The position numbers were made by a program, and so were the translations under genes. Source: Oegoconia quadripuncta (taxonomy: Eukaryota > Arthropoda > Insecta > Lepidoptera > Autostichidae). Taken from it: a stretch of DNA of 64,000 nucleotides. A model generated the notes under the pieces. That model worked only from the letters and a program-made list of their open reading frames with translations, did not search any database and had not been told where the DNA came from. The DNA lies in the NCBI GenBank assembly GCA_949316235.1, contig OX438750.1, forward strand, positions 21,826,865 through 21,890,864. Reading direction: 5' to 3'. This document shows positions 47,001-57,700 of this stretch, piece by piece (position 1 is the first letter of the stretch; each line of letters begins with the position of its first letter).

Positions 47001-48490
47001 CCCATTCATTCTCAATTTCAGACAATTGTTAACAGCGGGGGGACGCAATATAAACCTTTCTAGATTTAGACCTAGACTATTTAGTTAATCCGGCCAAAAG
47101 CATTGGAACCTTCAAATAGAAATTTCAGTGTTCGCATCAAACTGCTGTTCACCCCATACATAGACAATGTCAATTCACGAAAGCGCATTAGAAATAGAAA
47201 TATTTATTCATTTGTTACAAATACAATTATTTTACCTTACTAATTATAATGAGCTAATTGATAGAAGCCTGAACTAAGTTGAACCTGTGCCTCAGGCGAA
47301 AAATTCTTGAGTATTATTTACTACAATAAAATTTATAACAACATCCAAAAATAAAATAATCTCATCTTAGTGAAGAATGTGATACTTAAATCTACAAATA
47401 ATGTCAAAGGTATAAAATGTTATAATTATTTATATACAAAAGCAATCGTATGACCATACTGAAGATTTGCTTTGTAGTGACAAAGCAAATCTTCAGTATG
47501 GTCATACGATTGCTTTTGTATAAATTGACAGACAATTTATTTACAGTTATAAATTTTTTTATTCAAATGTATATACCGAATGAGTTTTTTTACCATAAGG
47601 ATAAAATGGAGCATATTAGGTAAGTGATGACACCTTATTATAGGTAGTTTAATTGTTGGGGTTTCCGGATCAGTACGCTTCCACCTTCGACCTCATCTTC
47701 ACTTAACATCAGGTGTAATTGAGGTAAAGTACCAACCTGTTGTGCATAAAAAAATAAAAAAATAAAAATATTTTTTTTTCCAAAACCATCATCGACCCTA
47801 GGCCAGACCGGAGATTAATATGCGACTAGCGCGGTAACGAGACGACTACACCTACGACGAATTTATTTGGGACTCATATTTTCTCCAAGATTTGTTATTT
47901 ATTTATTTTAATGATGTAATTATATGGAATAGCCTACAAACGCGACCGTCAAATAACACAACGCTGTATTCCATTATGTTTTTGAAAAGAAATAAATTAA
48001 TAAACTACCTGTGCTGATACCTTCTATTTCGCTTACCTAATAATGTCCCCTTTTTTTTTCCTTACCATAAAAAAGTCATCCAGTATCTTTCTTTCGAATC
48101 TTTTGCAAAGAATTTTCGGCAATGTATCGCATGGAAAATACCAGATATATCTTAGACTATAAAACAAGCTATATCTATACTCAAGCAAAATTCATAGATA
48201 CATTCCTCTCCAGAATCCTGCTTGTACATCCCACAAGTTTACATCCGTATTTTCATCATCAAACATCCTCTCGGTAAATATATTTTATTTTACATCAAGA
48301 AACCTAAGAAGAGACCTAATAGAGAAAAAAAAGCGATGAACAGACTCGAGATAGCGGTGTTCCTAGTAAGACTATTTATTTCTTTTTTTCGAAACGTACC
48401 TCCTTTGTTGAGTTGATCTTGAAATGGATCCGAGGGCTCAGTTATGGCACTTGCCACCCGCAATAAATAAACCAAAAGTGCGAGCATCAT
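38008..48490 (-). CDS. Diverged hexamerin D, 5 exons over 10.5 kb, 664 aa
   Basis: Reads on the minus strand as exons 48490-48400, 46794-46679, 45150-44335, 39696-39551 and 38833-38008. Joined phases are 1, 0, 0 and 2, the same as in arylphorins B and C, and the total is 665 codons with the stop. Exon 1 encodes a signal peptide (MMLALLVYLLRVASA). Exon 2 is short (116 against 134 bases) and barely resembles its paralogues, but it has a good acceptor, donor and phase. The middle domain keeps NMREPAVALFY and YFTEDISLNSYYYGLHLLHP, but the family signature [10 protein letters not shown] is replaced by an unrelated stretch. The C-terminal domain keeps TSLRDPVYW and RLTHKPFTMNFTID. Aromatic and Met contents are unremarkable. 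The exon 3 donor is GTTAGT, chosen by alignment and phase. No stop codon breaks the frame, so it is probably functional; the role is unknown beyond hexamerin kinship. Confidence 0.85.
40990..41610 (+). pseudogene. LINE reverse transcriptase C-terminal fragment in hexamerin D intron 3
   Basis: Encodes VLSCMEYCCPVWDG, then a stop, LAALNNSVKRRAKRLIGD, GECALELHNLIPPSPFHLHT and, in another frame, RTAKAWNSLPASVFPESDNL. It is the end of a non-LTR ORF2, broken by stops and frameshifts. The (TTTC)n run at 41436-41456 interrupts it. Confidence 0.8.
41720..41948 (-). repeat. SINE family 2 copy in hexamerin D intron 3
   Basis: GCACAACGGGTTAGCATTAG, GAGGCCGAAGGTAGAAGCAT and GGTGGTAGCTAGCCAGGCGG to TGCCCTGCCACCAAC. 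The tRNA-like head is missing. Confidence 0.75.
42174..42477. other. Cluster of TGACGT/ACGTCA motifs
   Basis: CRE/ATF-like cores lie at about 42174, 42236 (TGACGTCA, full palindrome), 42319, 42343, 42359, 42365, 42375 and 42471. There are eight within about 300 bases in an otherwise AT-rich intron. It could be an enhancer or simply a repeat rich in this word. Confidence 0.45.
42712..42815. repeat. Dispersed repeat (CTACCCCTACGGGAAA module), copy 1
   Basis: GTGCGTCAGGATCGTAGCAA, GGAAGTCTGTGGTCTCCGCC and TACCCCTACGGGAAACAGGC. The same module lies at 43635-43702, and a decayed one near 23735-23795. Confidence 0.6.
43635..43702. repeat. Dispersed repeat (CTACCCCTACGGGAAA module), copy 2
   Basis: TGTGTCAGGATCTTGCTTGC, GGGGAAGTCTGTGGTCTCTG and CCTACCCCTACGGGAAACTA. 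Confidence 0.6.
43974..43992. repeat. Run of 19 G
   Basis: An uninterrupted G tract between CAACAGT and AAGGTATA, shortly before a SINE. Its length may be an assembly or sequencing approximation. Confidence 0.9.
44019..44240 (+). repeat. Full-length tRNA-derived SINE in hexamerin D intron 3
   Basis: The head GACCGATTGGTGTAATGGAT (A box) and GCGGGTTCGAATCCCGCGAG (B box) are followed by the body CGAACATTTATTCCCGAGTC and a (TTTA)n tail. The anticodon arm is collapsed, so it is not a functional tRNA. A truncated relative is at 3548-3668. Confidence 0.8.
45151..46678. other. Intron 2 of hexamerin D
   Basis: Contains a LINE tail at about 45205-45325 (GAATCTTACAATTGTGGTCA, CCATCAGGTGAGATTATAAT) and an AATAAAG-ending repeat tail near 45845. 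A 61-codon open frame at 46425-46610 on the minus strand shows no family resemblance. Confidence 0.65.
47433..47522. repeat. Perfect hairpin, 42-bp stem, 6-nt loop
   Basis: The left arm 47433-47474 (TATACAAAAGCAATCGTATG at its start) and the right arm 47481-47522 are exact reverse complements around TAGTGA. Confidence 0.97.
47656..47765 (+). repeat. SINE family 2, 3' fragment
   Basis: GGGTTTCCGGATCAGTACGC, TTCCACCTTCGACCTCATCT and GTTGTGCATAAAAAAATAAA. The 5' two thirds are absent. Confidence 0.7.
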
Positions 48491-49467
48491 AGCAAAGTAT
48501 TACAGCGTTCTAGATCGTTCAGACTACTGAAAGTATTTTTGAAGATCAGTGAACGCGTCTTCTAAAGAGCGAACTAAAGGAAGCTTTTCTTAACCAATTG
48601 ATTCTTGGAATAAAGGAAATAGGTACAGTTAATGTCAAAACAGTTTGTTGAAATTAAAATTATTGGTTACTTATTTATTGTTGCTATGGCTGATATTGCT
48701 TAGTGTGTTGTGTAATAACACAATCCCATCAAAAACATTAATGTAAAAAAAAACAAGTCTTCAGCTATCATTTCACGTACAAAAGAGTTAAAATCTAAAT
48801 CTAATACCAAATTTCTAGACTGCCGTGTTTAAACAAAATTAGACTAGATATTATATTATATATATTTATATATAATGATTGTATGTATGTATTTGTGTAT
48901 TTATATTGGGTATTATTTTGGTTTTATTCTTATAAATGATATTTTTAAAATTTCTGTTTGTTCTGTTTTGTGTACACTTTATGTCTACCTTTTATATCAA
49001 ATTTCGCTCTCACGGGTGTGCTGGAAGAGATCTCTTATAGAGATAAGTTCGCCCTTTGTTTCTTAAATCTTTGTTAATGACCATTTCTTTGTGTGTGTGT
49101 ACAATAAAGTGTTAAAATAAAATAAATAAATAGAGTTCATTTTCTGTCTTTAACATATTTTCACAAGAGTTTCGAATAAGTGAGTTCAATGACACCTGCA
49201 TTATTGAACAATAAATCTATAATTGTTGCAGTATACCATTAGGTGATAGAGATAATACTATTTGGTATACGTTTGGTTTGACTTTAAAATTATGAATCTT
49301 TTATTATTACCACTTTAATGCTGTTAAAATTACCTTTCACATTTAAAATAACCGAAAAAATGTAATCGTCTAGGTACTGGTTAATTCAACTGAAGTGATT
49401 CATGCTTTCAAAATAATATTTTAATTCGAATATATATTTTCTCATCTAGTTGCAAACATTTATAATT

Positions 49468-49500
49468 TACTAGCTATCTGCCCGCGGCTTTGCCCGCGTT
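49468..49500 (-). mobile_element. 3' end of a Helitron-like element
   Basis: TTACTAGCTATCTGCCCGCG followed by GCTTTGCCCGCG, the reverse complement of the usual GGCAAAGCCGCGGGC...AGCTAGT end. Confidence 0.55.
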
Positions 49501-49654
49501 GTAATTATATTATTGCGAACATTTTCAGTATGAGAAGTAACCTAGGCCCTTCTTGAGGTTCTAGGCTATTTCTCTGCGATTTTCGGGGTGTAAAGGTAAA
49601 AAAAGACTGACAGAACTAAATACCCATTCATAAACGAGAATAAATAGTTTCGGC

Positions 49655-49880
49655 ACATAAGATAGAGCCAACCCGTCCCTTCCTGTGGCTGTCGCTAAAA
49701 GTGACGATGAGACTTTCCACAAAAAACATCTATATAGATGGGCACGATTTAACAGCGATGGACTCACCCTGCTGTCACGTTTCTGTTTCTGTATATTTCG
49801 TAAAATGAACCGTGGATGTAGTTTCAGGCGTTAATCATTTATTGTTTGGAACACCTCATTTGGGATAAAGGTCGTGGCGT
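49655..49880. repeat. Unclassified dispersed repeat
   Basis: CAACCCGTCCCTTCCTGTGG, TTTAACAGCGATGGACTCAC, ACCGTGGATGTAGTTTCAGG and CATTTGGGATAAAGGTCGTG match the order in 25640-25860. It runs directly into a SINE family 2 copy. Confidence 0.45.
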
Positions 49881-50168
49881 GACTCAATCACACCTGATGT
49901 TAAGTGAAGATGAGGCCGAAGGTGGAAACGTACCGACCCGGAAACCCCATCTTATTTGCGGGACTGGCTATCTTATCTCTGACAACCGGAACACAACAAT
50001 GCTATTAACATTGCTGATGCTGCAAGATGATGGTAGTTAGTCAGGCGGAAATTTAAAATGCCCTACCGCCAACCAAATCGAGTACTAAACATGTATCCCG
50101 CTGGGGATCGAACCCGAGACCTCCGATTAGTAAACACTATGTTGTTTAAATTGAGCCACGAGGCGGTT
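49880..50168 (-). repeat. SINE family 2, best full-length copy
   Basis: On the minus strand the head is AACCGCCTCGTGGCTCAATT, then GGTTCGATCCCCAGCGGGAT (B box), TTTAGTACTCGATTTGGTTG and the body to GAGTCACG. The head and both pol III boxes are recognisable, which identifies the family as tRNA-derived. Confidence 0.8.
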
Positions 50169-50869
50169 CATTCAAACGTGCAATTAATCAATTTACAAAT
50201 TTCTCTCGTTGTGAAGCTACATACGACTAACATTCGACGTGTCTGTTATACATTCTGTAGTCAAGTGTACCACACGTCCCGAAGCGTAGATACTCCGCAG
50301 GAAACCAATTGCAATTGGACAATTTTTCAATTGCGATTCTAGATACTTAATTTTAGATTGGCAGGTCTGTGACGATTGTATATTAATGTTAGTTGTAAAT
50401 CATCTCGTATAGCTATATAACGTATGTCGCGCCTTCAACGGCTATGGGAAAAATGATTGATAAAAGACATGAGCCTTGTTATACTGCCTGTAATGGGCAA
50501 TCCGATAATCCTTCCTTTCTCTAATTACAATGCATGCGTGACGGGGATGAACTCATCGCCGTTGTAACGTGCAAGTTTACAATTTGAAAAAACTGAACCC
50601 ATAAAGTATCAGTTTGTCGTTCGTCTTTTTCTCAGAAACGACTGGAGGTGTCCAATTGAAATTATTATTGAGTACTATACGAGGGAACTCTACAGGGGTG
50701 TCTACGGGCTGAGATGATGATGAACTCAGGTCTACGACTTCCACTGCTATAAAAATTAGCGCAATGTATCAAAATCATTATACTAAATTTCCAAATGACG
50801 CGGAAACAAAACCTGTAGGGTACACCCGTTGCCTTATAATCTAGAAATTTGGCGAGAAGCGAGTTCTTG

Positions 50870-51230
50870 CGGTTCAAAGGAATAAGAAAATCCTCTCCTC
50901 CTCTATCAGCAGTTACCTCATCATTCATGCCCTTTTCATTCACATCACCCCTCATACAAGCCATCCATCTTTTCCGTGGTCTTTCTCTTCCTTTCCAATC
51001 ATCGACATCCATATTCATCACTTTCTAAGTAACATGCGTTTCAATTCTCCTCATAACATGTCTAAGCCAAACGATTACCATTCAACGTTTCTGACACAAG
51101 TGCCACTTTTAAACTCCCTCTTACATACTCATTCCTTATTTTATCCATCCTCGCCACTCCACTCATCCATCTCAACATTCTCATCTCTGTTGCATGCAAT
51201 CAATGAATTTCAAATAATGTGTGGAATTAT
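50870..51230 (-). pseudogene. RTE-like LINE ORF2 C-terminal fragment
   Basis: The minus strand encodes MDVDDWKGRERPRKRWMACM and GMNDEVTADRGGE. Upstream lies a decayed stretch with the expected RT-thumb sequence, in shifted frames. It ends in unrelated sequence, so no gene function is expected. Confidence 0.7.
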
Positions 51231-51529
51231 TACGAGACGGTTAATATCATTAGATCGTTTAAGTAATTGAGCACATATTTAAATTTTAAGTACCTACCAA
51301 TAAAGTGGACGATCTATAAAATTAACCGCAAATATAAATTTGTCGCGTATTAATTGCACGAGGGATTTGAAGTTAACGGTTTTCGGATTTATTTCTTCAT
51401 TTGTGCCAAAACCACCCTTCCTCGTCAAATAATATTATAGGGTAGCGAGAGGTAGGTGTTATCTGGATTTTTAGTTAGTTCGATACTTTCAGTTGTTTCT
51501 GAGAAAGGGTCTTGAAAATTTGAAGGACT

Positions 51530-51705
51530 GTGGGATATTTAAATTGTATAGTGGAGACCACGCACCCTGCTGCAGCACCAGAGCACGCAGCGCTCGACGT
51601 CCACCAACAAGGTGTAGCAAAGTTCAATGTCGACCGCTTCTAACCAATCTTTCTGAAAGTCCTATGTTCAGCAGTAATGTTCTGTGGCTGATATGATGAT
51701 GATTT
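51530..51705 (+). mobile_element. LINE tail ending in GATGATGAT
   Basis: GTATAGTGGAGACCACGCAC, TGTTCAGCAGTAATGTTCTG and TGGCTGATATGATGATGAT resemble 9590-9715, and in reverse 4200-4420. Confidence 0.45.
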
Positions 51706-52242
51706 TCTTCTTGAAAGAAATCTTGATGTGCCAATCCAGGCGATAGATTTCTTCGAAATGATGCCATAGGTGACAATCACAACCAATATAAATAAAGAAT
51801 TATGTGGTTGCCAAGTTGAAGATGTCAACTTGGCTTCCAATGGACCCAGCCAATTAAACTATCTTGTATAATAATTTTTTGTATTTTAAGGATTGTATTA
51901 TATATTTTATAACAATAGTTTCCAAAAATTGTAATGCGTTATAAATATTAGCATATAATTGTTCACAAAAACTATTCGTTTCGTGTGAATTATTCCGGAA
52001 ATAATTCCTTGGAACGAACAAAGATCCTTGACCTACTGAGTAGGTTATAAATAAAAATTGTATACATCCAGCCTATCTATAAGATAGATTTTAGAGTTGT
52101 GAGTAATAAATTTTAAATTGGCTAAAACAATCATGCTAATACCGCACAAATTGATTTTGTACTAAATATAGAAGACATAACTTCTTAAAAGTATACAATA
52201 TAAAAATCTAAACGTAATTATATGGAAATATCGACGATCCGC

Positions 52243-54666
52243 TTAGTCTCCAGTCATCATCTCCATGAATTCTGAAAAAAATAAGAACAATTTTAGGAGC
52301 TCAAAATCGTTATCAACTTAGGAATCCCTTGGGCATGGACAAGTACTGCAACACTTTACAAGGATAAGCAGTAATACAAACTCGGGATCCCCGTCAATGT
52401 TTTAGATCTTTGTACTAAAGGAAACATTATAGAATACTTAATAATAACAATTATTCTCATTTAATCTTTATGCTTGGTATGCACTACATTTTATATTAAA
52501 AGTTTAAAATTTGTCAACCATCTATTTTTCATAGATCATTTCGAGGTAGTTTGTGGGGCAAGGTCTTGGAATAGCAGAACAATAATTAAAAATCATTACC
52601 ATCGAAATCAACGGTTCCGGAGCCGTCAGTGTCGATTTCAGCGATGATGCCGTCGAGGTCAGAATTGCTAAGTTTATCGTCTAGAGCAGCCAGGATCTCC
52701 TTAAGGGTGGAGGTAGTAATGTAGCCATTACCTTCACGGTCATATAACCTGTAGATGAAATAGAGGGGTTATTTATTGCGAAATTATTTAATGTGGTCTT
52801 ATCAGACATTGTTCTTAGGCCAAGAAAGTTTTAAATTTCAATATAATTTTTTAATTCGATATTATTTTTGATATGAGTTTGATGATAGTTATCAAAGTGT
52901 GTGTCATTATGTGGTATTATAGCACCAAAACGACTGAACAGATTTGAAAATGGTTTTATTTTCGAAAGCTGGTTTTTGCGAGATGGTTCTTAACGATATT
53001 TGATAGAAATCTGTTCAGCCGGTTCAAGATTAACTGTAAGAGTTGCGTGGATTACCTGGTTGATATTAATTATCTACATTGTATCTCGGGGGTTTTATTT
53101 TATTTATTATAAATCGAATTAATTCACTCACCTAAAGGCTTCTTTCAGTTCCTGTTGCATAGCTTCAGCATCTTCTTCCTCTAAGAAGTGAGATGCAATA
53201 TTGCAAAACCCGTCAAAGTTGATCTTACCGGCTCCTGTTGTGCAAGAGAACAAGCAAAACAAAATTAATTAATACTATACAATTTTCTAAGTGACGACAA
53301 AATTTTGTCTAGGTATGAATAATAATCGTCTCGAGAAAAACAAGATTTTAAGTCTTTCAACGTTCTCCAACATAAATAAGTAAAATAAGCCACAAGATGG
53401 CGATCTTTCAAAGAAACTGGAATTTAGAAGAGACACTCGCACAGAAATAGCCTCATTAGTGTGACCGTGCGGTGTAAAAATATTCTGGAATATATCTGAG
53501 GTGTCGTGTCGCGAACGTGACACGTAGGATAGGGAGTTGAAAACTAGAAATTTATGATTGATATTTGCTCTCTTGTTTCTGCACACGTGTATTAACATAC
53601 AAGTAATGTCTCTTTGTTTTCTATATTGACTTTATGGTCTTTTCGGTAACGAAAACAAGATTTTTTAAGAGTTGATTTAAATGCATAAATAGGAGTTTTG
53701 GTATCACTTCGATGCATTTATTACTTACGTTCTGGGTCATTTTCTTCTATGAGAGCGTTCAGTTCAGAATCGTCGAACAGTTGGCCCATAGTATTGAGGA
53801 TGGTTGAGATCTTGAGGACATCGATGTATCCAGATTTGGTGGTGTCGAACATCTGGAAAGCTTTGCGGAGCATCGCCATCTTCTGTTCATCGTCAGAATC
53901 CTTTAGAAAAAACAAAGATAATTAATTTTAATGCTCCATTCACATTTAGATTATGTATTCCTTAGACTAACTGCAAGTTAAGTGGTCAGAATTTAGACGT
54001 TTGGAAATCTAACTTTCTTTATTGCTCTTGCGATAGATATTATTATATCCTCAGTGAAGGTGAATTTACGTGTTCTCATGTGGCTTCAAATTTTCAGGTA
54101 TTGGAATTCAATTTATTTTTATTTGTAAAGATCCGTTTACTTTCATGTTAACGAAACCCGTGAGGTAGATGGTATTGGACAGGAATAAAATAAAATATTT
54201 CAGTCACTATAAAACATTTCAAAAAGAGTTCCACAAAAGGGGTTTGACTATATTTCTCGCTGTACCTCCAATTATATTTTTTTCTTTGAGGTATTTACAT
54301 AGTTTTATCAGACGTTCTACATTATCATAAACTGGACCTATTATCTATCATTGTTTCGCTCGCTACAAATCATCAGTATGAAGGTTCTAATATCACGCAC
54401 CTTCGTAAAACACTACCTAACAGTTATTTAGTCAAAATTGTTAATAGAAATAGTATTATTATCTTTTTGAGTAAAATCTGTGTAGCTAATCTAATTGATC
54501 CCAACATGTTTATAAAAAACGCACACATGCTTTTTTAATCAATAAGTATGGCAATGAATAATTTAATATTTTACACATTTTCTCCACAATTATCCGTTTG
54601 TTTCATGACACTAATCAAAATTCACATAAAACACATCACTTAACAAAACTGAGTGATCCTCACCAT
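52243..54666 (-). CDS. TpnC: Troponin C, 5 coding exons, 151 aa
   Basis: Calcium-sensing subunit of the muscle troponin complex. Coding exons on the minus strand are 54666-54664 (the ATG alone), 53900-53729, 53234-53132, 52748-52600 and 52271-52243, all with GT...AG introns, giving 152 codons with the TAA. The chain starts [20 protein letters not shown] and carries four EF-hand units. Loop I ([12 protein letters not shown]), loop II ([12 protein letters not shown]) and loop III ([12 protein letters not shown]) lack the acidic residue at position 12, or other ligands. Only loop IV ([12 protein letters not shown]) is fully canonical. This resembles insect troponin C isoforms that bind a single calcium through site IV; the isoform assignment is inference. 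An exon consisting of little more than the ATG is typical of insect TpnC genes. It sits between hexamerins D and E with no evident functional tie. Confidence 0.95.
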
Positions 54667-54752
54667 GGTGATTGTGTAAGTGGAAGTGGTAACAAGAACC
54701 GAATCCGAGTGCGGGTGTTGTTACACTGGAATTTACGTTGGTTTCACACCCC

Positions 54753-54760
54753 TATTTATA
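54753..54760 (-). promoter_or_regulatory. TATA box of troponin C
   Basis: Minus-strand TATAAATA, 87 bases before the ATG. CCAGTGT lies 33 bases downstream and puts the start A near 54727, so the leader is about 60 bases. Confidence 0.75.
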
Positions 54761-54766
54761 GCATTC

Positions 54767-57700
54767 CCCTCTGTTGAAGACAAGTAGGATTACGAAAATA
54801 AATGAAAAATCCACTATCTTTCTCTATCATACATGAGATAGTTTGTGACGTATTTATAGAGTTGGTTAGTGTGAATAGTTGCGTAGGTATTAGGAAGAGG
54901 ATCGGCATTCCCCGAAAGGAAGTGTGTGTTGTTGAATGTCATAACGTAAAAGCTTTTGGCATTGAGAGATTTTGCTCATTCAAATAGTTTCTTGGTAGGT
55001 ATATTGCAATTTGTCTGATTAAGTTGTCATAATGAGTCCATTAAGAACCACTTTTATTAATTTGGTACTAAATAATATAGTAGCATATGGCATCAACACG
55101 TCGATAGTAAATCCTGAGAGGAATCAGGAGAAACCATTATGGTTTTTATGGTGATATGGAAATTAAAAGGAAAACGAATATAATCCTTTTCTCAAAACAT
55201 ATATCCCAAACCTTTTTCTTTACATTCGTTGGTGGATTAAGTAAAGCTAAAAATTTAAGTCTCCGATTTATTTAAATTGGTAAAATCATTTTATTCAATA
55301 AACCACCTTGTTCCAATAATAATCAATTTGCTATAACATCTTCTAATAAAAGCAAGTACCTACCTACTCTTAAATAAACTAATTCGTAATCAGTTAACAT
55401 CATTAACCACAAAATGATCTGCTGAAACTCAACATTTCTATCCTGTTTAGTTGTCTCTATTATGATAATAATTGATCACCCAATGCCGGTTAGTGAAGTG
55501 GCTAATTGATTGAGATATTGAATCATTTTCTGTGTGCTACGTTCAAAGCATTCCAGAGATGTTTTCAGTTCTTAAGAAGCTAAAATTCCTTTGAAGCGGC
55601 CTCAACAATCCAGCGAAATTATGGCACGTGAAATCAATTGAAGATTTGTTGAACTGAAAATGTCCTTCGTTACAGAGATGGCAAATCTCACATCAAGTTA
55701 GTGTAAAGCGAATGTGTTTTATATTAGAAATTCAACTTCTGAATTACGGAAGGCGTCTACAGCATTTTACAAGTTTGACCTGCCTTTTGAATTGCAACAA
55801 CATATTTATATTTTAATGTGTTTATTTACTTTACAAATCCCTTTTCCAGGATTGGACGCGTCATTGATTGGCGACCACTGGCGGGCGGTGGCGCGTGAAA
55901 CGGGTTATACGGCGGCGGGCTGCGCGGCGGGCTGCGTCGGCGCAGATATAGAATGCCGGTGATCGACTATAATTTTTGTGTTCCCGACCGCCACAATGAG
56001 TGAAACGTCATCAGCTGAATTTTATTGCTGGACAGTAATTTTGGCCGAAATCACCGCTGAAAATGCGATATTTTATATTTTATTGACTTTGTGAATGTGA
56101 AAACTTGAATGAAGGAACTATATCAATCGTGGGTTACTACATGACTTTTCGAATTGATTTCTAATTTTAGTTGAGTTCCTTTATTCAATGTATATTTGTG
56201 TAACAACTAGTTTCCCCCCGCCGCTTCGTCTTCGTACTATACTTACACTACTGCTCAACCTCTTCATTTTTGGAAGTGGATTACAAAGGAAACTATGACC
56301 TTCTTCTATTTCTGACAATTTTCAATTCGATCGGTCCAGCAGCTTAGGCGTGAAAGCTGGGCAGACAGAGAAACAGACAGACCTTCGCAATATTTAATTA
56401 ATAATTTTATTCAGTTCAGCAGTCGACGTCCTGTGGACCAACAGCTGCAATAACACTATTACAAACTATTAAAGGATTATAAATAAATAAATGTCCTTGG
56501 ATATTCACACAACGCCGGTCCACACTAAGCAAGTAGGTTTGTGTTACGGCCACCAGCACTAGTAGCATGACACATTTATGTCACGCTAAGTAGTATTTGT
56601 CCTGCTCATTCGCTTGGACGAAATATACAACTATACCACTCTCACTCCTACGTTGCGCGCGACAAACAATGTCATGCTACGGCGATAGAAGTTTGATTTT
56701 TTTGGAAACAAATACATAATTACAAACAAAAAAATCCATAGCTATGGGTGGTATTGTGTGTATAATACTAGTATCATTACTTCACTATTAACTGGTCTGT
56801 AAGTAACCCAGTCAGGATGGCAAATATGTTGGAAGCATTAGTGCTTGTCTTAAAAATAAAAATACAATGCAATTTGGTAAATCTTCTCGACTTTTAAATG
56901 TATTTTTTTTAAGTCGCATATACACATATTCACCTTTTAGTCAGATTGTTGCAGTTACGGATAGTTCCAAATTCAAAAAATACGATATGTAATGGAATAA
57001 CATGCTTTTGATTTTTTCGATTCAAAATTACTCTAAACTTTAAATTAGCTCTCCCAATTTTCTGATTACGGATGTTTTGGCAATATTTAGCAATTTTGGA
57101 AATCATATTAACGATTCAGCCAGTCCAACCACACAAAGTCAACCTAGATGAAGGTATAGCAAATTAAACTATAATATCATCATGTCAACTCATATTTACA
57201 AAGTTAAGGAAACGGTAATTCGATCTCATATTCCATTCTTTGATTTACTTGGAGAATTCAGCGGTTAAATTACTTCAGTCCCTTTATTCTAAATGGTTCG
57301 GTAATCGATATTCGATTCGATATTTAAAAGTATCATATTTGGAATTTCGTAAACAGAAATGCGTTCGAAATTTGAAGCTTTCCGATACCGAATATGTAGT
57401 TAGAATACGGGTGCAGAATATATATTTAATTAAATAGTTTTTAGAAGGTGTGTAGATATTGTAAATTATTATCTACTCAAGCCGATTTAAGCCTTATTGT
57501 AAACATCATCATCATCAGCCTATTTCCGTCCACTGCCTAGTATAAGCAATCGATCATCAATCGTGGTCTTCCGTATTGCTCATTCAACCACCTGTGGTCA
57601 CCATCTGCAAATCAGTTCTCTTTTCTTCCTTTCAGTGTTTGCTATATAATTTCATAATCTCATTGATTTCTTATTTGTTACTAATCCCATCGTCAACGTA

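Larger units (their letters stand above)
46795..48399. other. Intron 1 of hexamerin D
   Basis: Holds a TTCC run near 46972-46984, the long perfect hairpin at 47433-47522 and a SINE family 2 fragment. Nothing else is identifiable. Confidence 0.65.
48491..52242. other. Intergenic stretch between hexamerin D and troponin C
   Basis: Upstream of D I see no clear TATA box; TTTCAGTAGTC about 50 bases before the ATG could be an initiator. A LINE-type 3' tail (GCTGGAAGAGATCTCTTATA, GTACAATAAAGTGTTAAAAT) lies at 49018-49125, with a second copy at 14405-14515. The other repeats are listed separately. The region 51705-52242 probably includes the 3' UTR of troponin C. Confidence 0.55.

Noticed and set aside
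50665..51021. 118-codon open frame on the minus strand
   Set aside because: It encodes the end of an RTE-like LINE protein followed by unrelated sequence, so it is a retrotransposon remnant and not a host gene.
53287..53598. 103-codon open frame on the minus strand
   Set aside because: It lies wholly within troponin C intron 2, between two well-defined exons, and has no domain.
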